DNA of 51,414 bases from a virus: positions 1 to 51,414 of the IMG/VR virus record IMGVR_UViG_3300008448_000127; one strand, written 5' to 3'. Positions 42,237 through 49,202 of the stretch are shown one piece after another. Every line of letters begins with the position of its first letter. Positions within the stretch are counted from its first letter, which is position 1. Below the pieces are notes generated by a model, which saw only the letters and a list, made by a program, of their open reading frames with translations, was not told the DNA's origin and did no database searches. The position numbers and the translations under genes are program-made.

Positions 42237-43406
42237 CTAGGTCTCGAACGTGATTGTGCCTGTTTCGAATGTCATCACTTCAGCATCTGTTCCAGTACCG
42301 ACATAAGGCCAAGTGAACGTGAGTAAACCTGTGTAGCGATACTTCACAAGCCCTTTGGCAGTTTCTGAGGAAGGAATCTCAATAAGGGCGTATGGTGCAT
42401 CTCCTGTACCTGTGCCTGGTGGATCAACAAAAACTGCTGTACCAGTAATTATGCGGGAAGATTCTGTGTCATTGGCACGTTTAATGACAAAGGTCGCTAT
42501 AGCGTCTGCAAAGTTCTTGTTACCTGCAGACGTTAGGGCTACTCCGTCCGTATCAACAATTGGTAGCTGAATACCCCGACCGATTGCATCTGTGTATGAG
42601 TCGCCTACCCTAAGTGTTTCTGGGAAGGAAGTAATGGTTCCTGGTTCCAGTACAGACGCTGCAAGTAGTTGGGTTGCACCGGCTGCAGTGCCAATCAAGT
42701 CTGTCTTAGCTTTTACTGCAAGAAGTGTTGCTTGTGAAGCATCACCTCCGCTGGACGGAGCGAGTTCAAGCATGTTGGCCGTAAACTGGTGGACCAACCC
42801 ATCTTGCACCAGACCCGTGTCGATCTTGTCGAGAATGGTTTTTGCTAGAGCGAGGTTTGCTGCAGTCGCAGGGGCGTAGTCAGGCTGCGTTGCGTCGAGC
42901 TTCACACGAGCATTGGAGTCCAGTTCCGCGTTTACTTTTTCTCCGAAAGTCCCGGCTGTGACGTGTCCAGATCGAGCCTCGTCCCAGACCGCGTCTGCAT
43001 TGGCTGCAGCAGTCGGTGGCGTTGTTGTGTTGGCTCCAAACGCTGCCGTCTGATAGTCCACGGTATCCAACTCAATATAGATATTTACCGGGACCATGTT
43101 CGCGGCCCCTCTCAACTGGATAGCACATTCGTTTCCGCCATCCAGAGCAGCATTCGGAATGCCGATTTCGTACCAGCCAGGCATGTTGGTATTGTCGACA
43201 GCGACGAATCCGCCGCTTGCCCACGTTCCGAGCGTTGCTGTAGCCAGAGTGATCTGTACTTCGTTGGACAGATCCCCCGCGAAGTAGTACGCAACCAGAC
43301 TGCTTGTGTTGTAAACAAGATTTGCCAATCCAGCCCCAACCGTACTGGTTGAATCAGCGATAAAGATCAGGCGACGAACTGAGGTAGAGCCTCGTTTAAG
43401 TTTCAT
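42237..43406 (-). CDS. Chimeric tail/appendage protein (389 aa)
   Basis: The N-terminal ~130 residues (MKLKRGSTSVRRLIFIADSTSTVGAGLANLVYN...) match a beta-sandwich domain common in environmental phage tail proteins (GLxxLVYNTSxLVAYYF). After a helical middle, the C-terminal ~120 residues (LRVGDSYTDAIGRGIQLPIVDTDG...) resemble the baseplate upper-protein N-domain type. Only the 3' half carries polar motifs (42362, 42617), and the 5' half is more GC-rich, so the gene looks recombined. It is probably a receptor-binding or baseplate protein. Confidence 0.65.
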   Translation of the reverse strand: MKLKRGSTSVRRLIFIADSTSTVGAGLANLVYNTSSLVAYYFAGDLSNEVQITLATATLGTWASGGFVAVDNTNMPGWYEIGIPNAALDGGNECAIQLRGAANMVPVNIYIELDTVDYQTAAFGANTTTPPTAAANADAVWDEARSGHVTAGTFGEKVNAELDSNARVKLDATQPDYAPATAANLALAKTILDKIDTGLVQDGLVHQFTANMLELAPSSGGDASQATLLAVKAKTDLIGTAAGATQLLAASVLEPGTITSFPETLRVGDSYTDAIGRGIQLPIVDTDGVALTSAGNKNFADAIATFVIKRANDTESSRIITGTAVFVDPPGTGTGDAPYALIEIPSSETAKGLVKYRYTGLLTFTWPYVGTGTDAEVMTFETGTITFET

Positions 43407-44164
43407 TATTGATCAGCTCCCCCTCTGACGTTCACCATTCGCACACCGCCTCCACTGGCCGGTGCGTAAGTCCCGCCACGACTTGCCGATACTTCTGCAA
43501 CTTCTCCGGCTGTCGCGATTCGTAGCAAAGCCCTGACATCATCGACTCGACCGCTTCCATAAGTCAGAGTCGGAGCCATGACAGCCCCGACAATCACCTT
43601 CGAGCCAGATGCGGTTGGCAGCGTTGTTGGAATTGAACCCGAAAACGTGAGCGTCTTCTCAACTCCGTCCAAATATGCTTTAAGCCGATCCGCGTTAGTC
43701 GCTCCATTGCCGTTGAAGTTGACAATTAACGAATGCCAGTTCGTGTCATTCGTCGCGAAGTATCCAAACGCAGTCGAACCAACAACGATGTAGACATTTC
43801 CGTCTGAAAACACGTTGACAGAAAATCGCGTGGTGTTGTCGTTATTCGCTGCAGCCCACGCCAGCCCTGGTGCTGTGGTGTTGATTGCCGACCGCTTAAA
43901 CCAATACATCAGAGAGGCACATTTCGCCGCTGCCGATGGAGTGTTAGCTGTTAACACATGGTCGTTCGTGCCGTCGAAATCCAGAGCTTTCGTACCACCA
44001 GATCCAGTGTCAGAGAGCCAATCTGTTGCCGCGTCCATGTTCGTTAGCGTACCGTTGGATACGCCGACAAAGTCCGTCAAAGTCGTCGTGCCATCGCCTG
44101 CCGTGTCTTTTGACGGACACATTGCACAGACGGAGCCTGCCCAAATCGTGCTTGCGTAAGACAT
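43406..44164 (-). CDS. LamG/concanavalin-like domain protein (252 aa)
   Basis: The start is ATG 44164 in a TGATG overlap. It shows the LamG-type pattern: GTKALDFDGTNDHVLTAN, then SLMYWFKRSAINTTAP, NWHSLIVNFNGNG, DRLKAYLDGVEKTLTF and YGSGRVDDVRALLR. Such jelly-roll domains bind glycans or surfaces in phage fibres. Unlike neighbours, it is GC-rich and has no polar motif. It probably lies on the virion tip and was acquired recently. Confidence 0.8.
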   Translation of the reverse strand: MSYASTIWAGSVCAMCPSKDTAGDGTTTLTDFVGVSNGTLTNMDAATDWLSDTGSGGTKALDFDGTNDHVLTANTPSAAAKCASLMYWFKRSAINTTAPGLAWAAANNDNTTRFSVNVFSDGNVYIVVGSTAFGYFATNDTNWHSLIVNFNGNGATNADRLKAYLDGVEKTLTFSGSIPTTLPTASGSKVIVGAVMAPTLTYGSGRVDDVRALLRIATAGEVAEVSASRGGTYAPASGGGVRMVNVRGGADQ

Positions 44165-44685
44165 CAGCCAGCCTCCAGCGTGTCGGCAGCCGAACGCAGG
44201 GCAGCAATCAGTGTGGCTCGATTGTTGGCCGATGGATTGATCGATTCGTTCTGCAGCGTGCTCCACTGCTCAGACAATTGGAGTGACTCGTAGGCCGATT
44301 GGCACTGCTCGGCAGTCGTCGAAACGACGGGAACTGATCTCACGCCGAGAGCCTTAACCGCCGCGACTGCTTCCGATGGAAGGCCAGATCCGATGGATTC
44401 AATCATCGCCTGTCGTTCGCTTGTGTGCAGTTGCAGCCCGGTCGTTGAAAATGCGATGAATGCCGATTCCATCAATGGATTGACGGACGCAGCAGTTTTC
44501 ACCGCAGCAGCGATTCCCAAAACCAATTCCTGTGGCAATTGCCCTTGGCTCATCATTAGTCCGAACGACCAGTGCGTTTGATCGACTACATTGGATCGCA
44601 GTGCGTTCAAAGTCTCTGCAACAGCATCCCACCTGCCCGCCTGAGCGTCAGTCAAAGCGTGTTCTCGAATCAGGCCTGCGAGCAT
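44164..44685 (-). CDS. Hypothetical protein in GC-rich fibre block (173 aa)
   Basis: Start supported by GGGGGAAAC. The sequence is helical and Ala/Ser-rich (LAGLIREHALTDAQAGRWDAVAETLNALRS, ATLIAALRSAADTLEAG). It is coupled to the LamG gene by TGATG, so it may be its chaperone or partner. No family recognised. It lacks the polar motif. Confidence 0.6.
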   Translation of the reverse strand: MLAGLIREHALTDAQAGRWDAVAETLNALRSNVVDQTHWSFGLMMSQGQLPQELVLGIAAAVKTAASVNPLMESAFIAFSTTGLQLHTSERQAMIESIGSGLPSEAVAAVKALGVRSVPVVSTTAEQCQSAYESLQLSEQWSTLQNESINPSANNRATLIAALRSAADTLEAG

Positions 44686-44802
44686 GTTTCCCCCAATGAG
44701 CAGCGGAGTCTTTTTCTCCGCGTTTGTGCCGTGTATTTGCTTCTTCTGCCGTCCGCAACCACATGAGGAGCGGGCTACTTAACCGTGTGTACAAAAGATA
44801 AA

Positions 44803-44866
44803 ACCCACAGGGATTCAAAGTCTCCTTGAGCAACCTGCTTATGGTGTCGAGACTGAATGTGTGGGT
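44803..44866 (-). ncRNA. Nested stem RNA element
   Basis: Outer stem ACCCACA / TGTGGGT (44803-44809 with 44860-44866), inner stem AGTCTC / GAGACT (44819-44824 with 44849-44854), and a short ACC/GGT apex pair. On the minus strand TTTGAATCC resembles a T-loop. At 64 bases it is too short for an ordinary tRNA. Strand is uncertain. Confidence 0.4.
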
Positions 44867-44907
44867 GTTATCTAGAGAGGCTTCATAGAAAAGAATGGTG
44901 TAGACCC

Positions 44908-44985
44908 CTGTACTGCCCAGCTATGGAGTCGAACCAAGCACACTGTCTACCGCTCTCACCGTTGAGCTATCCAATGACAGTACAG
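44908..44985 (-). tRNA. tRNA-like element lacking a clear anticodon arm
   Basis: On the minus strand CTGTACTG ... CAGTACAG close the fold with 8 perfect pairs. Inside are a D-arm GCTC-AACGGTGA-GAGC and a T-loop TTCGACT followed by CC with partly paired stem (GCT-TGG / CCA-T-AGC). Spacing between D and T arms is about 10 bases short for an anticodon arm. A divergent tRNA or tRNA mimic; no CCA. Confidence 0.4.
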
Positions 44986-45009
44986 ACTTTTACCATTCCA
45001 ATGCGTAGG

Positions 45010-45270
45010 TTAAGCAGATTCTTCGCTGATGTCAACCTGATTCTTATCATTTTTCTCTTGATACGAGGTAAGACGGCCTTCCAACTTACCTACAGCTCTC
45101 GACACGTCCTTCAATTCAACGTGGAGTTCTTCAATCTTCACCAGAGCCTTGCCGTGCTCATTCTTGCACTCGTCAAGTGCCTTCATGATAAATTTACCAG
45201 CCCATGTACCTGCTGCACCAATCCCGCCAAGGACTGTTGTGACGAGTGTAATGATAATCGATTGATCCAT
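45010..45270 (-). CDS. Small membrane protein with coiled coil, XhlA/holin-like (86 aa)
   Basis: An N-terminal hydrophobic helix (IIITLVTTVLGGIGAAGTWAG) is followed by a long charged coiled coil (IEELHVELKDVSRAVGKLEGRLTSYQEK). The layout (membrane helix and coil of about 85 residues) resembles phage small membrane proteins of the haemolysin XhlA/holin-accessory type with reversed topology. Could be a second lysis factor. Divergent from the plus-strand gene at 45323. Confidence 0.6.
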   Translation of the reverse strand: MDQSIIITLVTTVLGGIGAAGTWAGKFIMKALDECKNEHGKALVKIEELHVELKDVSRAVGKLEGRLTSYQEKNDKNQVDISEESA

Positions 45271-45322
45271 TGTGCTTGCCCTGTTGCTATGTTGTCGCTA
45301 TGGTACCAACAAGGGGGTTACT

Positions 45323-45709
45323 ATGAGCCGACTTAGCCGAAAGATAATCAGACCTAAGAGAAAATGCAAGATCGCTACTGATGCCTTTGCACATTTTCTG
45401 AGGAAGAATCCAACTAAGGCTGAAGCCTACTTCTGGAAACACCTGAAAAAGAGGCAGAAAGAATGGCAACACCAGTTTGTACAACAGGCTGTTGTTTACG
45501 GTTACATACCTGACTTGTACTGCGAGTCACTACACTTGATTGTAGAGATTGATGGACTGATCCATAAACGCAAAGACGTTAAGCGTCGTGATGCTCTGAG
45601 GACAAGAAGATTAAAGAAGCACGGCATTACTGTGGTGCGGTTCACCAACTCACAAGTGTTTGGCAACCCACATGCTCTCATCAGTCTTCTGGAAGAAGTA
45701 TGCGATTAA
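45323..45709 (+). CDS. DUF559-family, Vsr-like endonuclease (128 aa)
   Basis: Start at ATG 45323 after AAGGGGGTTACT. NPTKAEAYFWKHLKKRQ (about residue 31) is the N-terminal helix of DUF559. GYIPDLYCESLHLIVEIDGLIH holds Asp and Glu-x-Asp, and RTRRLKKHGITVVRFTNSQVFGNP the final strand. The family shares the very-short-patch-repair nuclease fold and probably nicks or cuts DNA. A lone plus-strand gene in a minus-strand zone, ending 4 bases into its convergent neighbour. Contains a strong polar motif at 45395 read in frame on its coding strand (FLRKN). Confidence 0.75.
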   Translation: MSRLSRKIIRPKRKCKIATDAFAHFLRKNPTKAEAYFWKHLKKRQKEWQHQFVQQAVVYGYIPDLYCESLHLIVEIDGLIHKRKDVKRRDALRTRRLKKHGITVVRFTNSQVFGNPHALISLLEEVCD

Positions 45710-45981
45710 GTGCGTCGATAACCTACTGACCACAATTGCGTTGCCAGGCCGCTGACCACAGCTTCTTCGGCATTTTCTGGGAGAAGAGATGTTAGTCCGG
45801 TCTCGAACAGGATCGCGTGCAGGATCTCGTGTAATTCGATCAGATCGGCAGGAATGTTGGAGTGCTTTTCCAGCGTCTTGTCGATGCTGATTACTCCCGT
45901 TGCCGGTTCGCATAAGCCGAAGTTGTCACCGATGTCTGCTCGCTTGATCGTATAGTTTCTACCACAAATTTTGAGTTTCAT
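45706..45981 (-). CDS. Zinc metalloprotease-like protein, HExxH (91 aa)
   Basis: LIELHEILHAILFETG contains the HExxH zinc motif (about residue 51), with NAEEAVVSGLATQL downstream as the third-ligand Glu region. Small phage proteins of this type resemble ImmA/IrrE or SprT-like peptidases. It may cleave a regulator or host protein; substrate unknown. Overlaps both neighbours by 4 bases. Polar motif at 45774. Confidence 0.7.
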   Translation of the reverse strand: MKLKICGRNYTIKRADIGDNFGLCEPATGVISIDKTLEKHSNIPADLIELHEILHAILFETGLTSLLPENAEEAVVSGLATQLWSVGYRRT

Positions 45982-46658
45982 AGCGGCATCCTTTCGATGT
46001 AGGCTGTTTGCGAATCGATCACTACTCCACAGGAAATGATCGGTTTAGCGGAGAACTTTGTTCCATACTCCAACTGCATGTGCTTACGGTCTATGCCGGT
46101 GCCGACCTGCATACCGAAGATAATGTTCGCTTCGTTAGCGTGGTACCATAGCCCGCCCTGAGAGTGGTGGTGTCCTTGCACTACAGAGCAAAACTCAGCT
46201 TGAGCATTCTTCAGTGCGGCTTGTTGTCCACCTTTGCCTTGGTCGCCATGCTGGTACAGCACACCATCGAGCACAAGTTTGTGGTATCTCGGATAGACTT
46301 GCCAACCTCGTGGTAACTCGAACAGGTCTTTGAAGTCGCGCAGTAATCGCTGTGGTAACCCAGCGGTTGTGGCTTGGCGTTGGGCAAGACTGTCGTGGTT
46401 GCCCAGGAGTAGATGAGCCTTAGGGAATCTGTCTGTGAGTAATCGAATCTGCTCAATTGCCTCGTCAATTTCTGAGGAAGAACATGATTCAGGTGATTTC
46501 TCGTGATAACTGATGCAGTGGTTATCGACCAAGTCACCGATGTGAATAACACGTTTGCAGTTGTACTTGTCTGCTATTTTTACCAAGAAGTCAGGATACT
46601 CAGGTAGCATTGCTGGTGCATGACAGTCTCCGATGATGAGAGTAACAGTACTTCTCAT
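45978..46658 (-). CDS. Calcineurin-like metallophosphoesterase (226 aa)
   Basis: Start at ATG 46658 with GAGGTAATC upstream. Metal motifs in order: IIGDCHAP (D-x-H), RVIHIGDLVDN (GDxxD), HLLLGNHDS (GNHD), YQHGDQG and VQGHHHSQGG (GHxH). It hydrolyses phosphoesters, perhaps DNA ends, nucleotides or a phosphoprotein. Similar to phage phosphoesterases near DNA genes. An inverted repeat lies just upstream (46691-46708). Polar motif at 46469. Confidence 0.85.
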   Translation of the reverse strand: MRSTVTLIIGDCHAPAMLPEYPDFLVKIADKYNCKRVIHIGDLVDNHCISYHEKSPESCSSSEIDEAIEQIRLLTDRFPKAHLLLGNHDSLAQRQATTAGLPQRLLRDFKDLFELPRGWQVYPRYHKLVLDGVLYQHGDQGKGGQQAALKNAQAEFCSVVQGHHHSQGGLWYHANEANIIFGMQVGTGIDRKHMQLEYGTKFSAKPIISCGVVIDSQTAYIERMPL

Positions 46659-46690
46659 GATTACCTCAAGGGGATGAAGTAATGTTTGGT

Positions 46691-46708
46691 ACAAGTGGTA
46701 ACACTTGT
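46691..46708. promoter_or_regulatory. Inverted repeat, possible operator
   Basis: ACAAGTG-GTAA-CACTTGT, a perfect 7-bp inverted repeat 33 bases upstream of the phosphoesterase start. No T-tract; may bind a dimeric regulator or form a leader hairpin. Confidence 0.5.
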
Positions 46709-46740
46709 GACTGTTGCATAACCCCTCTATCCCCACGAGC

Positions 46741-46952
46741 AATAAAAACAAGCCTTTACTGGCTTGTCTTGTTTTGATGCTGGTGAGTTGGGCTACACAA
46801 CGTCGTTGTGACTGTTGGCATGTTACCTCGCATCATGTTGCTTTACATCGTTGATGCGACAAGTCATTGCTCTTGCCTCTTCCGATGGTGCACGGCTTTT
46901 CTATACCGTGGGGATCACTAGTAGCCGTTCAAGCACGGCAAACACGCTGTGT
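46741..46952 (-). ncRNA. Putative structured small RNA (~210 bases)
   Basis: Minus strand. A promoter-like TTGACA-17-CATGAT (46987-46959) points into it and a terminator with TTTTTATT ends it. Between them are stems CACGG/CCGTG near 46891-46910, CGCATCA/TGATGCG near 46829-46858, and CACAAC/GTTGTG near 46796-46810. There is no ORF with a start and ribosome site on this strand. The layout (own promoter, no ORF, stable stems, terminator) fits a regulatory or mimic RNA such as a 6S-like RNA. Family unknown. Confidence 0.5.
46742..46775. terminator. Terminator ending the minus-strand RNA
   Basis: ACAAGCC / GGCTTGT (46748-46754 with 46761-46767), loop TTTACT. The minus strand continues TTTTTATT; the plus strand continues CTTGTTTT, so it may act both ways. 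Confidence 0.75.
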
Positions 46953-46958
46953 GGCTGA

Positions 46959-46987
46959 ATCATGGTCGAACGGTCAGGTTCTGTCAA
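46959..46987 (-). promoter_or_regulatory. Promoter candidate for the small RNA
   Basis: Minus strand TTGACA (46987-46982), 17-base spacer, CATGAT (46964-46959). Perfect -35 and 4 of 6 in the -10 box. Confidence 0.45.
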
Positions 46988-47025
46988 TGGATTCTCTGGA
47001 TATTTGCTGTAATCGCACAGATTGG

Positions 47026-47107
47026 CCCGTAAACGCATAGTTTTGCTCAGGATGACCTTAGACTCATCTTGCCGCGTGGAGGCTCTCTACGGGCCTGTAA
47101 TGCGTTT
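47026..47107. ncRNA. Pseudoknot-like element
   Basis: Two perfect helices with crossed order: CCCGTA/TACGGG (starts about 47027, partner about 47088) and AAACGCAT/ATGCGTTT (47031-47038 with 47100-47107). Between them GATGA/TCATC forms a hairpin (47052-47069). The first two share bases at the join, so they either stack as a pseudoknot or exclude each other. It lies 50-110 bases before the plus-strand promoter at 47151, so it could be a control element for a transcript or DNA site. Confidence 0.4.
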
Positions 47108-47150
47108 GTGCTGTACAGAATGGTGTACAAAGAATCTTGATACAGTTCTG

Positions 47151-47178
47151 TTGACATGTGCCACAGATTGGTTACAGT
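47151..47178 (+). promoter_or_regulatory. Promoter for the 47216-49940 operon
   Basis: TTGACA (47151-47156), 16-base spacer, TACAGT (47173-47178), about 38 bases before the ATG at 47216. Confidence 0.55.
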
Positions 47179-47215
47179 GCTGGTGGTTTTACTTCAAATG
47201 TTTCTGGAGAAAGAG

Positions 47216-47563
47216 ATGACAGAAGATAGTAAGGTACCAATCAAGCTACACGTTAATGGTCAGTTTGTTGGGTACATCGAAAAGTTGGAGTATGAACGGC
47301 CAGTGCAGGAATTGCCGTCTGTGGACGGTTATGCCCGGTTTGCTCCTGGTAATGAGATCAGGCTAAGTGTTGAACTTACTACGCCAGTAAGTTTGCAGGA
47401 AAAGTGGAGGTTGGTGGAAAAGGGTGAGGAAGTACGGGACACAGACGAGTGGTATAGTGTAGTAGAAATGCAATGGTATCCGCTGTCTATGTTCTATCCA
47501 AACATTGATTGTAAACTGGCTGATGACGATCTTTACCGTAGAAAGGTTCTGGTGTGTGTATGA
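47216..47563 (+). CDS. Hypothetical protein with recurrent small module (115 aa)
   Basis: Start at 47216; its ribosome site GGAGAAAGAG is part of a polar-motif copy (47201). The second half, EKWRLVEKGEEVRDTDEWYSVVEMQW, is the xWRLVxxGExxxxTDEWYS module found in several other genes of the window. No catalytic residues are evident. It overlaps thyX by ATGA. Confidence 0.65.
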   Translation: MTEDSKVPIKLHVNGQFVGYIEKLEYERPVQELPSVDGYARFAPGNEIRLSVELTTPVSLQEKWRLVEKGEEVRDTDEWYSVVEMQWYPLSMFYPNIDCKLADDDLYRRKVLVCV

Positions 47564-48396
47564 CGTTTAACGCAAAGATACTGGCAGACAGTACCAACAC
47601 GCTTGGTAACCGTTTGCTCACAATGGAAATGACTTATCCTCGGTTTGTTCATGCAGAGCATCTGAGGCATAGGATGTTTTCGTTCAACGTAGCATCCAGT
47701 AGGGCTATCCCTGTGGAGAAGATGATTGAGCAGGTAGAGAAGAATCCTGTCATTCCGATTCATTGGGGCAAGGCTCAGCGGGGGATGCAGGCTTACGAGC
47801 AGTTTACTGGTGTTGATGCGAATGAGTGTGTAGATCGATGGTTAACCGCCAGAGACTATGCTCTCGGTGCAGCAGAAGGGATGCTCGATCAAGGTCTGCA
47901 CAAACAGATCATCAATCGCATTCTGGAACCGTGGATGTGGTGTACCGTCATCTGTACCGGCAACATTGGTGCTTGGAATAACTTCTGGGCACTAAGGTGT
48001 CATCCAGAAGCTGAACCGCATATCAGGAAGATTGCGGAAATGACTGAAGGCATTGCTCGAAACAACGTCAGTCATCAACTTGCTGAAGGTGAATGGCATC
48101 TGCCATTGATTGGGTTTGACGGTGACGGTGAACTCAGCTTTGAGGACGCTGTGAAGGTGTCTGCTGGTCGTTGTGCTCGGGTTAGCTACTTAACGCACGA
48201 CGGCCAGAGAGATGTTCAGGCTGATATTGCTTTGCATGATCGATTGATTGCATCAAAGCATTTTAGTCCTACTGAGCACCAGGCACAGAATGTGAGCAAC
48301 TTGGCTTATGGTGCATGGGCTAATGGTAGTCTTGGTGATGGGTGGATGCAGTACAGAAAGACTCTGAAAGGAGAGTATCAGAATGAAAGTAGGTGA
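47560..48396 (+). CDS. thyX: Flavin-dependent thymidylate synthase (278 aa)
   Basis: Start at the ATG 47560 of an ATGA overlap. LRHRMFSFNVASSRAIP (about residue 34) is the ThyX motif RHRxxSxNxxSxR. NIGAWNNFWALRCHPEAEPHIRKIAE (about 138) and HQLAEGEWHLPL support the fold. It makes dTMP from dUMP with FAD and methylene-folate. It shows that the phage supports its own thymidine supply and lies beside a dNTP diphosphohydrolase-like gene. Confidence 0.92.
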   Translation: MTFNAKILADSTNTLGNRLLTMEMTYPRFVHAEHLRHRMFSFNVASSRAIPVEKMIEQVEKNPVIPIHWGKAQRGMQAYEQFTGVDANECVDRWLTARDYALGAAEGMLDQGLHKQIINRILEPWMWCTVICTGNIGAWNNFWALRCHPEAEPHIRKIAEMTEGIARNNVSHQLAEGEWHLPLIGFDGDGELSFEDAVKVSAGRCARVSYLTHDGQRDVQADIALHDRLIASKHFSPTEHQAQNVSNLAYGAWANGSLGDGWMQYRKTLKGEYQNESR

Positions 48397-49015
48397 TGGG
48401 TATAGACAATTGATGCGAAGTGACATAATTAGCGAAGGTGATGAGTGGTATGACTCTTTCGGTATATGGCACCCTGTAAGTGGAAGTACGATAGGTCAGG
48501 GGTATTGGACCTATGCAGGACGCTGCATAAGACGTAAAACGGAAAATAAAGTTGAGACTTCTCCTGCACCAGAACATACTAAGGAATCCAATCCGAAGGA
48601 TGCCATCGGTAGTACCAAGCCTCCAATTGCCAATGTTCCTCTCTCAGTACTTTCTGAGGTAGGAATGGCACTGGCTGAAGGTCAGTACAAGTATGGAGGG
48701 TACAACTGGCGTGTGATCGGGGTAAGGGCATCAGTCTATTGGGATGCCACATTCCGTCATATCAAGGCTTGGTGGGAAGGTGAGGACGTTGATCCAGACA
48801 GCAAGCTGAGCCATATCACAAAGGCTATCAGTGCTCTGATGGTTTTACGTGATGCTATGATTCAGGATAACTGGACTGATGATCGTCCTCCCAGAAGTAA
48901 GCAGAAGCCTGAAGAGGTTGCTGCGATGTACAAAGAAATGTTGGAACGGTTGAAAAGTCTTCAGCCTGATCCGGTACCGGGATATACTCAGAAAGGAATT
49001 GAAGATGTCAAGTGA
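48383..49015 (+). CDS. dATP/dGTP diphosphohydrolase-like (DUF5664) protein (210 aa)
   Basis: Residues 70-150 read NPKDAIGSTKPPIANVPLSVLSEVGMALAEGQYKYGGYNWR...YWDATFRHIKAWWEGEDVDPDSKLSHI. This is the DUF5664/dGTP-diphosphohydrolase N-terminal pattern of phages. The enzyme type turns dATP and dGTP to monophosphates. The N-terminus (YRQLMRSDIISEGDEWYDS) carries the recurrent GE/GDE module. No PurZ-like gene was found, so base-Z synthesis is not implied. Overlaps neighbours. Strong polar motif at 48651. Confidence 0.75.
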   Translation: MKVGDGYRQLMRSDIISEGDEWYDSFGIWHPVSGSTIGQGYWTYAGRCIRRKTENKVETSPAPEHTKESNPKDAIGSTKPPIANVPLSVLSEVGMALAEGQYKYGGYNWRVIGVRASVYWDATFRHIKAWWEGEDVDPDSKLSHITKAISALMVLRDAMIQDNWTDDRPPRSKQKPEEVAAMYKEMLERLKSLQPDPVPGYTQKGIEDVK

Positions 49016-49202
49016 TGAAGGTGCATCGTTTTTACTAGGTGCTGCTTTAATGGGCGTGCTAGTGCTGGTAGTTTGTTCAATCGTACACAAAGGTAGTATG
49101 AACGCTTGGGAGAAGCAGTGCATCGAGTATGGAGCAGCACAGTACAGCCCAACAACAGGTGAATTTGAATGGAAAGAGAAGGTTGAAGATGGCTCGAAAT
49201 GA
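49005..49202 (+). CDS. Small membrane protein (65 aa)
   Basis: ATG 49005 lies inside the end of the previous gene with AAGGAATTGAAG upstream. MSSDEGASFLLGAALMGVLVLVVCSIVHKG gives one membrane helix; the rest is soluble. Role unknown. Confidence 0.6.
   Translation: MSSDEGASFLLGAALMGVLVLVVCSIVHKGSMNAWEKQCIEYGAAQYSPTTGEFEWKEKVEDGSK

Larger units (their letters stand above)
44686..45009. other. Gene-free interval with folded RNA candidates
   Basis: About 320 bases without a supported gene. It contains two structured elements (44803-44866 and 44908-44985) and marks the switch from the long minus-strand array to mixed strands. No clear promoter seen for the minus-strand late genes. Confidence 0.5.

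Noticed and set aside
47560-49015. Base-Z (2-aminoadenine) genome
   Set aside because: Although a dATP/dGTP diphosphohydrolase-like gene is present, no PurZ-type synthetase was seen and the polymerase keeps a normal PolA layout.
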